Shown one piece after another: positions 1-12,323 of a stretch of 64,000 nucleotides of DNA (its first letter is position 1; every line of letters starts with the position of its first letter). The notes beneath the pieces were generated by a model. The model did no database searches. It saw only the letters and a list, made by a program, of their open reading frames with translations, and was not told the DNA's origin. The stretch is taken from assembly GCF_963855985.1 (NCBI RefSeq), contig NC_087095.1:6148001-6212000 (forward strand), given 5' to 3'. The stretch comes from Ostrinia nubilalis. Taxonomy: Eukaryota; Arthropoda; Insecta; Lepidoptera; Crambidae. A program made the position numbers and the translations under genes.

Positions 1-218
1 GCCCACTTTGGGAAAGACTGCTGTATATGAATACTTATATGCCACTTGCGACATTTCTCGGATGAGGTCGTAATCGCCCTTATGTTTGTATGTACTGATA
101 AACATTTAGTGAAGGTAAATAAAAAAGGGGCATTTAAAGTTAAGTGATCTTTCTAAAGTGTGAACCGTCGAGCCTGTGACCCGATAACTGCCCAGGTGCA
201 CCTTACGAATACATGCCT

Positions 219-384
219 TAAGCGCTCCTGCACACGACATCGCCACCGCGCCGCCGCCGCGCCGCCGCCGCGCCGTCGCCGCGCCCCTACACTGTTCATA
301 CGCGCCGCTACCGCGCCGCTGGCAAAATTATGCTTTGATGGCGCGGTGGCGACGCGGCGGCGGCGTCGTGTGCAGGAGCGCTTA
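219..384. repeat. GC-rich foldback MITE
   Basis: The two ends are inverted copies of TAAGCGCTCCTGCACACGAC. The interior is GCC/GGC-rich simple sequence, so the single strand would fold into one hairpin. The open frames here on both strands are by-products of the GCC repeats. No target duplication could be fixed. Confidence 0.65.
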
Positions 385-1366
385 TACTGACTGAGATCAT
401 GACAGTGGTTCATAATAACATACTGAGAATCACTATGACGTAATAGATGTAGATCTGGGAGAAGATTTTTAACATAGCTCGAAGGCTCAAGCATAGGACC
501 GAAACTGGTCGCAGTTCCACTAAGATTCCACTGAATTTAGATCACATACTCGTAACTTAAATTTCATCTTTCCTACAAACAATAATGGTGATGCTGATTT
601 GAGTTGAAACCTATGAGTGCACTGAAAAGAGCTTTGTTTTATTAAAGAATTTGAATATTTATGGGGTAACATGAAAGCATATTGAATGAATGATGGGGTA
701 GAACCAGCGCATTTTTTCATCCCCCGCTCTACATTGTAAAAGGATCCTACTAAAAAGGTGTTTTAGGAGAGTACTCAAACATGTTAATAACAAAGTAAAT
801 CTACATGAAATCAATTTGGCTGTCAGACTGGTTCTCTGCGGTCTTATTAAATAACTTTGGCTAGCTCTGCTTTAATTTTCTCACCGTCCAATTAATTAGA
901 CTTCAATATTATCTAGCTCGAATGACTAATTTATACCACTTGACGAGTTAATCAAACCGTAGCTGATAGAAATCTAAAATCGGAAAGAAATAAGTTCTGG
1001 AAAGGTATAAAGTAGAAAAACTGTTCGAGATTTGATTTGAGATAAATTGGGCCATTTAGGTATATGGTGTATCTAGGAATGAAATCTTTTACCTAAGTAA
1101 GTATCTTACATTTATTAACTTTCTGATTTAGCCTGATATTATGTAGAGCTAAGTGCACACTATGTGACTTTAGGTTGTGTACCTAATATTCTCTAATGAC
1201 TTTCATTCGATTAAGTACACAAACATTACTATTTACTGTTTTGTGTGCCTATACTCGTAATTTATCCAAAGCAAGCGTAAAGACTACCTACTCATTGTTG
1301 AATGTTTTATAGTTCAAAATATACCTGGGACGTGATTTTTCACTTGAAAGATATAATTTGTTCCAG

Positions 1367-1430
1367 GTGCAAAGCGCGACCTTTCCTTGTCGGGTGAATG
1401 CTCTGACCGCTGAGAGATATTGGTACGTAG
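1367..1430 (-). repeat. tRNA-derived SINE fragment
   Basis: Read on the minus strand, this contains CAGCGGTCAGAGCATTC followed by ACCCGACAAGGAAAGG, which resembles the A-box half of a lepidopteran tRNA-derived SINE. No intact B box follows, so it is probably a worn fragment. On the plus strand it could be mistaken for a short exon after TTGTTCCAG. Confidence 0.4.
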
Positions 1431-2384
1431 TAGCTAACGAAAGTGCTTTTTACAGAGTGGTATATTTGATAAAATAAATTGCTGTAAAAATGTTGAATTT
1501 TCTAGATTCTAGAGGAACAAACCTGTACGGTACGGGACTATTCCCGCCTCTCGTTCCCACCGCGCACCGCAACTCCTGTGTAGCCAGGATCTACAGCTGG
1601 TCAATCTGCAAATAAAAACCCAACCAGTGAAGGTCAAGTTTGTCCCGGGGGACCCGTTTAGTAGTGATCATTCACACGTTAAATGACAATTTTCATTCAT
1701 CACACATTTAAAACGTTCTTGTTAGGTTTCTTTTAGAAGTCGATAAAACTAAAACAAATCCCAGCTTAATGCCCAAATAAATGAAATGGATCGTATTACC
1801 TGCAAAGGAAAAACACCAGCCATGCCCATTGCCCGTGGACATGATAACATCACCATAAATATCAATTTTGTAGGGATACTAGCTATTTTATGTGCCATTA
1901 ACTTTCTTTGTCTGGCGAGAAACGGCCTCATAAAACGTAAGTCAAATAATTAAGCGTAATCTTCTGCCGACCTGCTGAAAGACACTTACTTGTCGATAGG
2001 AATTTGAAAGCTCTCGTCATTTTAGCATCAACAAGTACTTACAATTTGTCCTTAATAACTTCAAAGACGTTCTGACGGTTATTAAACTTAAGTAGGCACT
2101 TTTATGACTTTAATAACTCGATAACAAAGGTAAAATTTAGGCTGATTAACTGGTTTTTGTACCAATACTTACAATTTATGCGAAGCCAGTAAAAAAAAGG
2201 TACAAAAAACAAGCCAAGTTTGGAACAAAAGTCGTCGACATAAAGTAGACCGTTTTCCGTAGAATTGAACGAGTGCCAATTAAGTCCCTAAGCACAGTCA
2301 TATTTTTTAAATGATTAACCCATAAATCTTGTTACTTTCGTTACTACGGATATATTTATAGCCAAGATTTACTTGGGAAGTTAT

Positions 2385-2600
2385 CTATCTATCTATGCCT
2401 TTGGGGTTTGTCTTCGAACATAGGCCGCCTCTTCAACCTTCCACCGACTTCTGTCCCTGGCCACTTGCATCCAGTTTATTCCAGCTTGTTGCCGGATTTC
2501 ATCTGTTCATATTTTAGGCGCTCTTCCTCTGCCACGGGTGTTAACGAGGTCTCCACTCCAAGGCCTTGGCAACTTTGGCAATTCAATAAATGTGCGACGT
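2385..2600 (-). pseudogene. RTE-like reverse transcriptase C-terminus, decayed
   Basis: Minus-strand pieces in more than one frame match the usual end of lepidopteran RTE-type proteins: a 'KALEWRPR' segment, an ARDRSRW-type segment and a final 'EAYVRRQTP'-like stretch. A (GATA)n tail at 2,385-2,398 marks the 3' end. Frameshifts and stops make it non-functional. Only the last ~70 codons of a protein of about 1,000 residues remain. Confidence 0.5.
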
Positions 2601-3694
2601 CTTTAAATCTCACTTGACTGAAGTAACTCAACAGATCGGCCTATTTTGCTTTGATTCCAGATAAATAAAAAGAACAAGTTCCAAGAAAAGGAGTCGACGA
2701 AGTCGCTACGATTTTCCTGTTTCATAAAAAAAGTTACTGTCTACATCATTTTGATAATACAGAGCAACATGTTTAATGTCACCATTTCGAGGTTACACTC
2801 ATAATAAAAGTCGTTATCGATTTTCTTTGCAGTTATGTCTGCGTTTTTATCACGTTCAATAAATTACAGGATTGAATCTATCCTTGTTTATAATAATATC
2901 CTGTACGAAATACATTTATATTCTAAGAAAGATTGATAGAATTGAAATGGAATTCGATATGGGCCCAGTTTTTAAATGCATGCCATTTCGTAATTTAAAA
3001 ATGTATTACATCAAATTCAACGTCAACAACCAATCAACATGGCAGTTTCCCACAGCTCGTCATGTGGACATTGGTTGACCACGGAATGATTTATTGCCCA
3101 TCCCTCGACATTCGCCATTTGCCATCGAATAATAATCGAATTAACATTAAAATGGATTTGGACCCACTCATTGGAATCATTTCGAAAAGAACCAATGAGA
3201 CAAAAGTATGAATCTATATTTGTGTTTGAATAAACCTAATTGATGAATGTTAAATGAATTGAAACCAATCACAGGCTTGAATTATTCTCGAGCGCGTTCC
3301 ATAATGAGGACCTAAATTAATTTTAGTTTAAGTTTGCCCTACCTCCTGTTTACAAATACCGGAATACTACAAACAGTAAGTGCACATGCCTAATTGAAAC
3401 AATCGTAGACGCGGCCATATTCGAGCTACCCCTTTGATCCCCATGGACTTACCGAGCATACGCTGTCAAAGGAAAATGGGCCAGGGCCTTACTGAAAATG
3501 AGATATCTCACGCCCGTAATCAAAGCTCAAAACTAGACTCAATTTCAAGCACAGATTGACTTTTTGATTGGTTGAATATTATTACGAAAACTCGTCTATT
3601 AATATTTCATCTTAAATACACCCTATAAAATGGTTAAATTAATATTAAAGACGTAAAAACAAAATCGCAGACGTGTTTTCTTTTTCATCATTAT

Positions 3695-3795
3695 CATCAT
3701 CATTTCAGCCATAGGACGTCTCTCCCATATTGACCGTATGATAGCGGCCTGCATCCAGCGCCTGTCTACTATGTTTAACTATACTTATACGACCT
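3695..3795 (-). mobile_element. RTE retrotransposon 3' end, short remnant
   Basis: The run of ATC/ATG triplets followed by 'tttcagccataggacgtc' is the reverse complement of the typical RTE stop codon plus (ATGATG)n tail seen better at 39.3 and 42.4 kb. About 80 bp of decayed coding end follows. Confidence 0.55.
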
Positions 3796-4696
3796 AATGC
3801 AAAAAGTTTTGATAAACTGACTCAAAATAAGATTAGGTAGACCACAGACTTTCTCGATTATTAAAGAGATGCGAACTACAGAAGAAAAGATGGATTGATA
3901 AGTCGACAAAGACTGACTAAGATTGATGATTTCTATCGAAAAACATACCGTGTGCCTAGGTGTACTAAGATAAGGACAGGCAAATTAAGTATTATTCTAT
4001 TTTTCCAAGAAAAATAAGCAATGTTTTCTTGTCATAAACAAAGTAATGGAAAGATAGTCCTCAAATGTAGGGCTAAGCCTAAGTCGCAAAGGGTCGGCCA
4101 TATCTGTCCCAGAATCGACGAATGGTAGAGAAAAAAAAAACTTCGAGATGATAGCTGGAAGTGACTGGGTAAAGAAATCAGGACATAGTGATTTGTGGCG
4201 CTCTTTGTATGCATTTGTCCAGCAGTGCACTATCATAAGTAGTCAAAGTACCTACGTAGTAAAGTATTTAAGTAAGTTGTATCCGTTGTCTGCCTACCCA
4301 TAGTTCAACCTTTGTTTAGTTTGGGACTAGATTGCGCAGCGTAAAATGTCCAAGATATTAATTTATAAATTACTATTTATTCATAAGCTGGAATAATGTT
4401 AATTTAATTAGCATTTCCCATTCGCCCGAGGAACGGCCCTGTTTCCGTACGCGGTTTATACAATTCAGTACAAGCGTTCCTTACACGGAGTTGTCCCTGT
4501 TAATTCACGGAAACATAAAAGCAAACTTTAGCTATGAACTTGCACAGTTGTCGCCCATTTACTTAATATGTGGAGGAAGTTGTGAACAGAACAATAACTT
4601 GACATTGTGCAAGAGAACAATCGGCCGTTGAACTTCAAATCGTTGAAAAAAAGTAAAACTTTGATGTCGATTTCGTTAAATCGCTTAAAAATATTT

Positions 4697-4830
4697 TTAA
4701 CCGACTTCAAAAAATGAGGAGGTGTATGTTTTTTTTTGTATGTGTATGTTACCGGCGAACTCCGTCAATTATGAACCGATTTCCAAATTTTTTTTGTTCG
4801 ATAACCCTTTACATTTAATAAGAAAACTGA
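4697..4830. repeat. Lepidopteran 'ccgacttcaaaaaa' interspersed repeat
   Basis: The block starts AACCGACTTCAAAAAATG and continues with 'aactccgtcaattatgaaccg'-type sequence. I recognise this as a very common lepidopteran dispersed repeat. Its source element is not certain. The right edge is approximate. Confidence 0.55.
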
Positions 4831-5392
4831 GAGAGGCGTTCAAAATATTTAAAACTACAATAAAGTCAGCGACGGTCGTTAAGTACTTACCTACAGTCAG
4901 TTTAAATCAACAAGGAGGTAAGTTACAGGATATAAGCAAAAAACTTATTTCATAAGAAAGTGATGTAGGTCAAGTGTGAAACACCGATTGCCTAGTGAAT
5001 CCAATCGATCAAGGTAGGTATACATCCGAAGTTAGAGTTCGATAAGTAAGCCAGAGTGATTTATTACAAAACTGACAAAGTGCCAGGAACCGACAAACTG
5101 GCGTGATAAGCATCTTCAAGATTTTATTGGCACTCTCAACTCAGTAAAACAATATAGATAAGTAAAACGGTAGTCCTTAGGGCCTTTTTCCGAAAAAGGC
5201 ACTTACAGTCTGTTTTACTTTTTATGAATAAATTATAGAGAAGCCTGTATCTAAAAGAATTTCTCTCAAGTGAAGCGCTAAAATCGAAAAGGCATTATCA
5301 TCGATAAACAAAATCGATTTACGAGAAAAAGTTACAAAATATTTCTGCTAAGTTAGTTTGGTATGTTGATGAAATACCCCGGCAATATTACA

Positions 5393-5532
5393 CCCGTATT
5401 CACAAACGATGCTTGCTTAAGTAAAACTGTAAATCGACCGCACAGCGTTGAACAGAGCTCTGTGATTGGTTCGTGTGTGAGCCTGTGCGTCCACGCGCAC
5501 TGTGAGACCTCTGTAATGTTTGTGAATACGGG
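5393..5532. repeat. MITE with CCCGTATTCACAAAC termini
   Basis: CCCGTATTCACAAAC at the left is repeated inverted at the right (GTTTGTGAATACGGG). The element is 140 bp with no coding content. The interior is moderately GC-rich. Confidence 0.65.
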
Positions 5533-7264
5533 CATTAGTTATTTGAGTGGTGCCTAGACAGCCTGGAGATTTGTTTTGTGATTTATGGAACTTGTGGGCG
5601 TGAATGGAAATACAAATTCTATGAATATGAAACAAGATGAAGTAAGAAACATATCACCATGGCATTTACCTACCGTATGAGGTACTCCTGGACGCTACTA
5701 CGAGTATACCTACTGGTTGAGCTAACTAGTAGTAGGTATTATTATTATTGTATAATATAGCCTTTCAATTTATATTCACAAACCAGATTCATGCTTACTG
5801 ACCAATAATTCACATTTTTATTGCTTCTTTGAGAAAATAATTTTTTACAATATAATTTTAAAAATAAATGTACAAAAGTACATAATTATACTTTTAAATC
5901 TGAAATATCAGAAGGCTAAACTGACAATAATCTAATAATAATCTTTTAATTAGGTAAAGTCCCCTAAAGTAGGCCATTTGTTTTGAAAGAAAATGGCTAA
6001 GGTGAATGAAGTTACCTCTTATTCAACTACTTTTAGGTAATAGGCCACTTTTATTAGGCCTAATTAAATGTACTACAAATCTCAGAAAAGATCAAAGAAA
6101 ATTATTTTTTTTGCTCTTCACTAATTCTACGAGTAAGTACTACTCACGCAAATAATAAAGTACCTAATTGTATTAATATAATATTCAATTAAGATTCTAA
6201 TGTAGGTATCTTAAGGAAGAATAAAATAAGATTTAGATTTATTATTATGCTTAGTAGCTAGGGCTTCAGCTCAGTGTGTTTCACGCTTAATGAAAAATTC
6301 CAACATTTAGAGTAAAAGTTAGTATCATTGGAGCAAATTAACATTTACGTGTACACCCCAGCATTGCGCTTTAAACGTACGAACGACAACACATCTAATT
6401 AAATACTGTACCATCTTATACCGTTGTATTAAGTACTATTTTCGACAAGCAAGTATAATGTGCTGGTGACTGTATAGAATCAGAAAATACCATAAAGTCG
6501 AGTTTTCTGGATAAAAGCATTGTATCTAGACCTGTATGGTTGGCAGGCGTTTATTCTAATGAAAATAAATATCGTAAGCTCTCCTTTTTGACTGCGATGT
6601 AACATTATTATGCTTTTATGAAAGCTGTCCTTAAGCTTTTATTGAAATAACTTTTTTTGAAAGACAGCCATTTACTGCCGACGGAAAATATGACATCAGA
6701 GTTTTTATTAATGTTAAGAATGTCGTTCGGTCTCGTACAAGTGATTCTCTTTGTATTTGCCAATCAAATTGATATCTTTCATAAGGGTCCAGAGGTTTTA
6801 TCACGTATTTGTGTACTTAGCTTGGCCATGAAACGTTTTATTTGTTACGAAATTCCAATTTCACGTTAAGGAGAGTTATTTCAATTGAGTATTAGATTAA
6901 CTTTTTGTAACACGTAAAATGTTTTTTCTTATACTAGTATACTCACTAAGAAAATGGGCTTAAAGCCCCCGATCGAAAGCAATTTGACATAATTATGGTA
7001 TCTATTTTAGGTTCAGACAGCTTCCAGGTTTTTCTTGACATTTTTAAGTATCTACATTTTTTTTTGAACATTCAGTTCTCATGCACTTATTTTTCTAAAT
7101 GACCTATTCAACACTATGACTGATGATTTCAGTCAATAGATACAGCATTTTTTTATTAAAGGAACTAAAACGGGTCTTTAATTTCCATAAAATGTTCATA
7201 CTTTTAAAACTTTACACTCCAAGAAATCTTTGCGAAAATTTGTACAAAGGCTGTTGAATACTTG

Positions 7265-8441
7265 AAATAAGATGGGTGTGTAATGTATGATATAACTACA
7301 CATCATATAATACTTAGAGGATATAACATCAAATTATATAAAATCGTTTAATATAATAATTATTTACTATAATAAACGAATAATATAATTTTAAAACGGA
7401 TAATTTTAAGACAAATAACTATTAACTGATATAAAATGGTTTGATATAATGAATATTTTCTATAAAACTTACTATGTATACTATTTAAAACAAATAACAT
7501 TCAAATCATATAAAAATAAAATGTCGAACAATCAAATGAGATAAAATTCTTTTCCTATAAAACTTAAATCATATAACAATAATAATTTTATATAAAGTTC
7601 ATTTGTTATAATAAGCATTGCATGCAGCAAGCAAGCAAGCAAGCGAGCAAGCAAGCAAGCTAGCAAGCAAGCTAGCATGCAGGCAAGCAAGCAGGCAAGC
7701 AAGCTAGCAAGCAGGCAAGCAAGCAGGCAAGCAAGCAAGCAAGCAAGCAGGCAAGCAAGCAAGCAAGCAGGCATGCAGCATGCAAATTTGACTAAAAACT
7801 TGAGACTTCTGTCACGGCTCCGGCACTGCGGGGCTCTGGCGGTCCCTCGCGTGCTAATCGTCGCAGATAGCTTTCGCTCGACACCGCGTCTTCGGCTTGC
7901 TGGCCGGCTTCGCCGGCCAGCCTCAGCCGCGGCGCCTCGCTTCCAGCCACCTGCTCCTCAGCCCGCGGGCCGCCTCGCCCCTCCGTGCCTACGCGCTTCT
8001 AAATTACACTCTAGGGGTAGGGCAGACAAGACTACGTGGAGTCGGTTTTACGGCGATTCGTTTTTGTCACTAAAGTCATTTATAAGTCAAGCTAAAGAAG
8101 AACATACTTAAAGTTATATCTATCAGAAATTACATCAATTAAAGAGTATAACAAATAATATTTATTACAAGTAATGGTTATGTGAAATAATATTTATATT
8201 AAACAAAATTACATCAAATGAGTCTTAGATTAAGTAAGGTTTATATCAAATGTCTTTATGCGTTGTGATTGGTATCTGAAATGATATTATTAGAAATGAT
8301 TTATTATATGAAGTAAACATTATATGTTAAAAAATTATATCAAGTGTTATTATAAAATACGTTTGTTATACAATATGAACGTTATTGAAATGAATTTATA
8401 TCATATAAACTTATATAAACTGTCACGCACCCAAATAAGAT
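7265..8441. mobile_element. MULE-like non-autonomous element with 9-bp target duplication
   Basis: AAATAAGAT occurs at 7,265-7,273 and again at 8,433-8,441. Between them the element starts GGGTGTGTAATG and ends inverted as GTCACGCACCC. Both flanks (about 7.28-7.62 kb and 8.10-8.43 kb) are packed with ATATAA/TTATAT words at irregular 20-40-bp spacing. The centre holds a CAAG/CTTG microsatellite and a GC-rich block at about 7.8-8.0 kb. A 9-bp duplication is typical of Mutator-like elements, but the inverted termini are short and imperfect for that family. No transposase is visible. The superfamily call is an inference. Confidence 0.6.
7622..7776. repeat. (CAAG)n microsatellite
   Basis: Nearly uninterrupted AGCA/CAAG tetranucleotide repeats, with some GCAG and GCTA variants. 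It gives long artificial open frames on both strands (ACLL-type and ASKQ-type repeats). It sits inside the MULE-like element. Confidence 0.95.
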
Positions 8442-8969
8442 TGCATTACATACGAGTATCAAAAATGGTACTGTACGTTTTATACGCACTTATTTACAAA
8501 ACTTATTTTCTTTTAATAAACGCTGATAAAAGTGAATGAAAAAAAAGTGAAAGTGGGCATTGCTAGTACTTTATACTTACTTATTATTGCTATCTGTTTT
8601 CAATTTTAATTTATCTTTTGAGCAATTCTATACATTAAGTAGGTACCTACCTAGTTTGTCGACTTCACCGTTTCGAATTTAGCTTTATTTAGACTAGGAA
8701 AATCGAAATAAAATGAGTAACAACCTCCAAAAACCATTATTAAGCATTGTGAGGCAAATTAAAAAATACCTTAGAATTTACGGTGAATGGAAATTTCTTC
8801 GTTTTGTGTTTCATAAGACCTTCGTACCAGTCAGTTATTGGGTAAAATTACAGCGTTTTCTGTTTGAACAAAGCAGGGGTTGGTTAAGTTACATTAAGAT
8901 ATCATGTCTCTCGCCATTGTTCACTCGCATTGGTTGTGTATGAGAATCTGTGTCTAATAATTATCGTTC
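8442..8969. other. No feature seen
   Basis: AT-rich DNA between the MULE-like element and the next RTE remnant. A 76-codon open frame at 8,713-8,943 has no motif that I recognise. Confidence 0.5.
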
Positions 8970-9298
8970 GTTTCAGCCAAATGACGTCCACTGCTGGACA
9001 AAGGCCTCCCCCAAGGTTTTCCACAATGAACGGTCCTGCGCTGCCCGCATTCAGGCTCTTCCTGCGACCTTTACCAAATCCCTAGACCTAGCTACCAGAG
9101 ACCTAGTAGGAGGCCTGCCCACGCTACGTGTTCCAGCCCGAGGTCGCCACTCGAGAACTTTCCTGCCCCAACGGCCATCGTTCCTACGAGCTATGTGCCC
9201 CGCCCACTGCCACTTGATTTAAGCAATTCTGCGAGCTATGTCGGCTAATTTGGTTCTCCTGCGGATCTCCTCATTTCTGATTCGATTACGCAGGGAAA
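8970..9298 (-). pseudogene. RTE-like reverse transcriptase C-terminus
   Basis: The minus strand encodes pieces of the conserved RTE ending: an 'RNRIRNEEIRRR'-like segment at the 5' side, a WAGH-type region, and 'GRPPT'/'WTSFG'-like positions toward 8,975. Stops and frame changes break it. It is the longest copy of this C-terminal block in the window but lacks the reverse transcriptase core. Confidence 0.6.
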
Positions 9299-9621
9299 TT
9301 ACGTATGCTTTTATGAAATAACAATTTTTTGGAGTTTTATAAGAGCCAGTACAACGCAAGACTAGCCCAAAAGCCAAGAAAAGCCCACTAGGGGTGAGTA
9401 AGAAGGGATACTACTAAAGGGACGGGAACTAAATTGACGTATTAAGGGTTAAACGATTTTACGGGTAATCCGATATTTTCGTGACCGGCTTAAAGATTTT
9501 GGGAACGTGTAACGAAACGATTGGATTCTATTACGATGGCTGTCCTGAAAATGATCGTTAAGTTTACCCAATTTCTTTAATTTTCTTTTATTATAGAAAT
9601 CGGTCCAGCCGTTCACGCCTG

Positions 9622-9725
9622 ATGGCCAATGACAGGTCGCACGACCCATGACAGTCCGCGCGACCTGTCATTGGCCTATGATCGCGCCGGCGATGATCTG
9701 CACGCGTAGGTGTGGTTCAAGCTTA
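9622..9725 (-). repeat. MITE of the GCTTCAACCACACC family
   Basis: This is a minus-strand copy of a repeat seen again near 59.6 and 62.4 kb. It contains GCGCCGGCGATGATC and an inner hairpin made by two inverted copies of CGACCTGTCATTGGCC. The GC content contrasts with its surroundings. Confidence 0.6.
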
Positions 9726-10033
9726 AGTATTTATTTATTAATGTAATTTCACAGTCGCTAGCGAACACAACGTAATATCATGGCAAGCAACAAAATCCTC
9801 TTTGTCAGCCCTGTTCTACAAAATCTTTAATTTGCTGAAATCAATACTATAAAAGTCTTTATCAACCTTTACTATATTTATCATCGGAAAATTATCCCTA
9901 ATTTATTTTCCAAATATACATTATTCGATATAATATCGTCTGATTTATCTTTCTCCCCTTACAGAAGAATGATTGACTCCAAAAACATAGGATTTAATAA
10001 AAGAGATTGGTTTCCTCCCGGCAAATCGGAAAA

Positions 10034-10400
10034 TACAGGATGTCCCAAAAAGTAGTGTCAAGCCGAAGCCCAGAAGTAAAGCATCACTAGGGCTACCCAA
10101 ATCACCGCGACATTTGATAGTATAGATGTAAATACTTCTGAATCAGCTAGGCCTATTATTCATCTAATAATAATAAAAAACAGGCATATAGTGTAACTTA
10201 ACTATTCGCGCCACAGTGACCAAAAAGTGCCTAAGCACAGGAATTTAAATCAAACATAACTCGAAAACTAACAAAAATCGCAGAACATACATGGATGTTC
10301 TGCGATTTTTTATAGTTTTCGAGTGATGTTGATTTGGATAGCCCTAGTGATGCTCTACCTCACGGCTTCGGCTTGACACTACTTTTTGGAACACCCTGTA
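10034..10400. mobile_element. TA-flanked MITE with nested hairpin
   Basis: TA dinucleotides flank inverted termini CAGGATGTCCCAAAAAGTAG (left) and CAGGGTGTTCCAAAAAGTAG (right). The similarity continues inward for about 60 bp. A second, tighter hairpin lies at 10,259-10,322 (arms ACTCGAAAACTA and ATCGCAGAACAT). TA duplication plus a CAGG start fits Tc1/mariner-type MITEs. No coding region. Confidence 0.7.
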
Positions 10401-11120
10401 TATCACGAAATACTTGCGACTTTCAAGATAATTGAAGTGGGGTAGGTTAGTTATTGACATAGTTTGTAAGTATAGTTTAATAATTGTTTTATGCCAAATA
10501 ATATCTCGCTAATAACTTCTCGTAGTAATGAAAACAATAATAAAAGGGCCAGTGACACAATTAGCTTCGTCCTTCGGTGATTGGCAATCGTAATTATTAA
10601 AAGCTACCCAGTGATTTCAAAAGGGGCATTATAAATTGCTGATATTTATAAGTAGATGTTTATTCGGACCATTAAATTAAGTAACTAATACGGAAAATTT
10701 TAATGCTGGCTCTTTCCTTGCTTATATTCTTAGTATTGCTATCCTGCGAGGAAATGCAGCGCTTTTATTTTTTAGTAAACAATAAGTTTCATTTGTTTCT
10801 TTGTTTAGTGAAGTTTGTGCTTGTTGTAAAAATATGTTTATTGAACTTATAAATATGCCATATCTCCTATATGTATAAAGATAGTAAGAATATTGTATGT
10901 GTGTGACTATGTCCTGAAATTCCGTTTGTATTTGAAAACGCTTGATTCCAAGTCCACGTCCAATTTCATAAGAATTCCTCAATAGGTATCATTGAGACGT
11001 ATGACCACGAAACCCTCGTGGATAATAAAATAAACCTACGCCTCCTGGAAACAGCCTAGCCTCCTTTTTATTTCCTAACAAAATCGGATTAGCCGCTCCA
11101 GAGATTACTTCGCATGGGTT
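10401..11120. other. No feature seen
   Basis: AT-rich DNA. An 86-codon open frame on the minus strand has no recognised motif. Confidence 0.5.
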
Positions 11121-11405
11121 TAGGGTGGCTACAAACTTAATAGCCGGACAGATCAGCCAGTTTGGCCGGACATTTGGATGAAAAGGCCGGACACATTACA
11201 TTATTGAGGATTTTGTGTCTCTATATTAAATGTACGATAAAAAAATTGTAATGTAAAATCAAGTTGGTTTTATTACTAAGTACTCGTGCCATTACGGCGC
11301 TCGCTCGCTCACTTAAAGTCGAACAGTACGGACACAGTTTATTTTAGCCGGACACGCAATCCCTATAAACCATGTCCGGCTATATTTGGACGTCTGGCAA
11401 CCCTA
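11121..11405. mobile_element. TA-flanked element with GCCGGACA word array
   Basis: TA flanks termini GGGTGGCTACAAAC (left) and GGGTTGCCAGACG (right, inverted). The word GCCGGACA or its reverse occurs at least five times: three near the left end and two near the right. Only 281 bp lie between the TAs and nothing is coded. The design matches the larger elements at 18.1, 41.9 and 62.8 kb. Confidence 0.65.
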
Positions 11406-11727
11406 CTCGGGTTGACTGGCGCAAAATGTGTTTCCATAGGCAAGGTAGTTATCGACACGTTTACACCGCCTTCATACCCAGTCATAAACGTTAATACCTG
11501 ATTCCCAATACTCTTTAAGATACTATCGATCGCTTAGTCGTTGAGAAAGTTTGTTTTCCGGCTTGTGTGTTATGTTCAGGGAAGCGCAATATGTCCTATT
11601 CCAGATCCAGAAAACGGATTTGATTTGAACTAAATGACGTTCAGGAATAAAAACATTTTATTTGTCTAATGATATTTTTCTAATTAGAAGTAAAAGTTCA
11701 ATCGCACGTTGACGACAAATATTCTTA

Positions 11728-11846
11728 GGGTGGGTTGCACCATCTTAACTTTAACTGAGACAAATGTCAAAAATCTGTCATACTCCATACAAAAAACACC
11801 GGTTATCGTAATAGTTACCGTTAAAGTTAGGTGGTGCAACTCAGCC
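11728..11846 (+). repeat. GGGTTGCACCA MITE, copy 1
   Basis: A 119-bp repeat with ends GTGGGTTGCACCA and TGGTGCAACTCAGCC (inverted). The middle phrase 'ctccatacaaaaa' is shared with copies at 48.3 and 54.5 kb. Confidence 0.75.
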
Positions 11847-12226
11847 TTAGAATATTCTTGTGTGAAGTGTCAAAGAACCTATATGAATATTTTAAGCGGC
11901 TTGTGTTTGATAAAGGGCCTTGAAGTTTGATAAATTCTTCTTATACATTATACGAGATTAGTTTGACACGTGTATGCAAAGCGGAAGATTAATTTCATTT
12001 TGTACTTTGTGAAGATTGAAGTTAATTAATTATCTAATCACAGCTGGACAGAATATAGCCACAGAATAATAATAAGTTAGTCTCAATTTGAACAATATTT
12101 TTTCTGAAGTAAAATAATAGAAGACTATTTTGAGCTTTTAATGCAAGAAAAAAGCCATGAACTACCATTAAAGTCAGTGATCTTATTCGCCACACTACTG
12201 GCAACCAGTTTTCAGCAAGATTATTT

Positions 12227-12323
12227 GGCTGAGTTACACCATCTAACTTTAATCGTATCTATAACCATAACCGGTGCTTTTTGTATGAACTTCGACAGAT
12301 ATTTGACATTTGTTAACCCAGCC
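12227..12323 (-). repeat. GGGTTGCACCA MITE, copy 2 (worn)
   Basis: An inverted, more diverged copy: GGCTGAGTTACACCATCTAA at the left, CCGGTGCTTTTTGTATG in the middle, AACCCAGCC at the right. Confidence 0.6.

Larger units (their letters stand above)
388..7264. other. AT-rich non-coding DNA between listed repeats
   Basis: Unassigned stretches are 388-1366, 1431-2380, 2611-3694, 3796-4696, 4831-5392 and 5533-7264. I see no gene, RNA or ordered repeat in them. Open frames are short and lack codon structure or recognisable motifs. Around 5,955-6,060 a phrase resembling a worn TA-flanked terminus (GGTAAAGTCCCC, then AGTAGGCCA words) occurs without a matching second end. Confidence 0.6.

Noticed and set aside
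153..494. Overlapping 113- and 76-codon frames
   Set aside because: Products of GCC/GGC repeats in a hairpin MITE; arginine- and alanine-rich on both strands.
1367..1430. Possible short exon after TTGTTCCAG
   Set aside because: The reverse strand resembles a tRNA-derived SINE and no neighbouring exon exists.
5955..6060. Further word-array element (AGTAGGCCA words after GGTAAAGTCCCC)
   Set aside because: Only one possible end and three weak words; no inverted right end found.
7532..8111. Long open frames on both strands (ACLL-type and ASKQ-type repeats)
   Set aside because: They are translations of the CAAG microsatellite and its GC-rich neighbour inside a transposon; there is no protein family signal.
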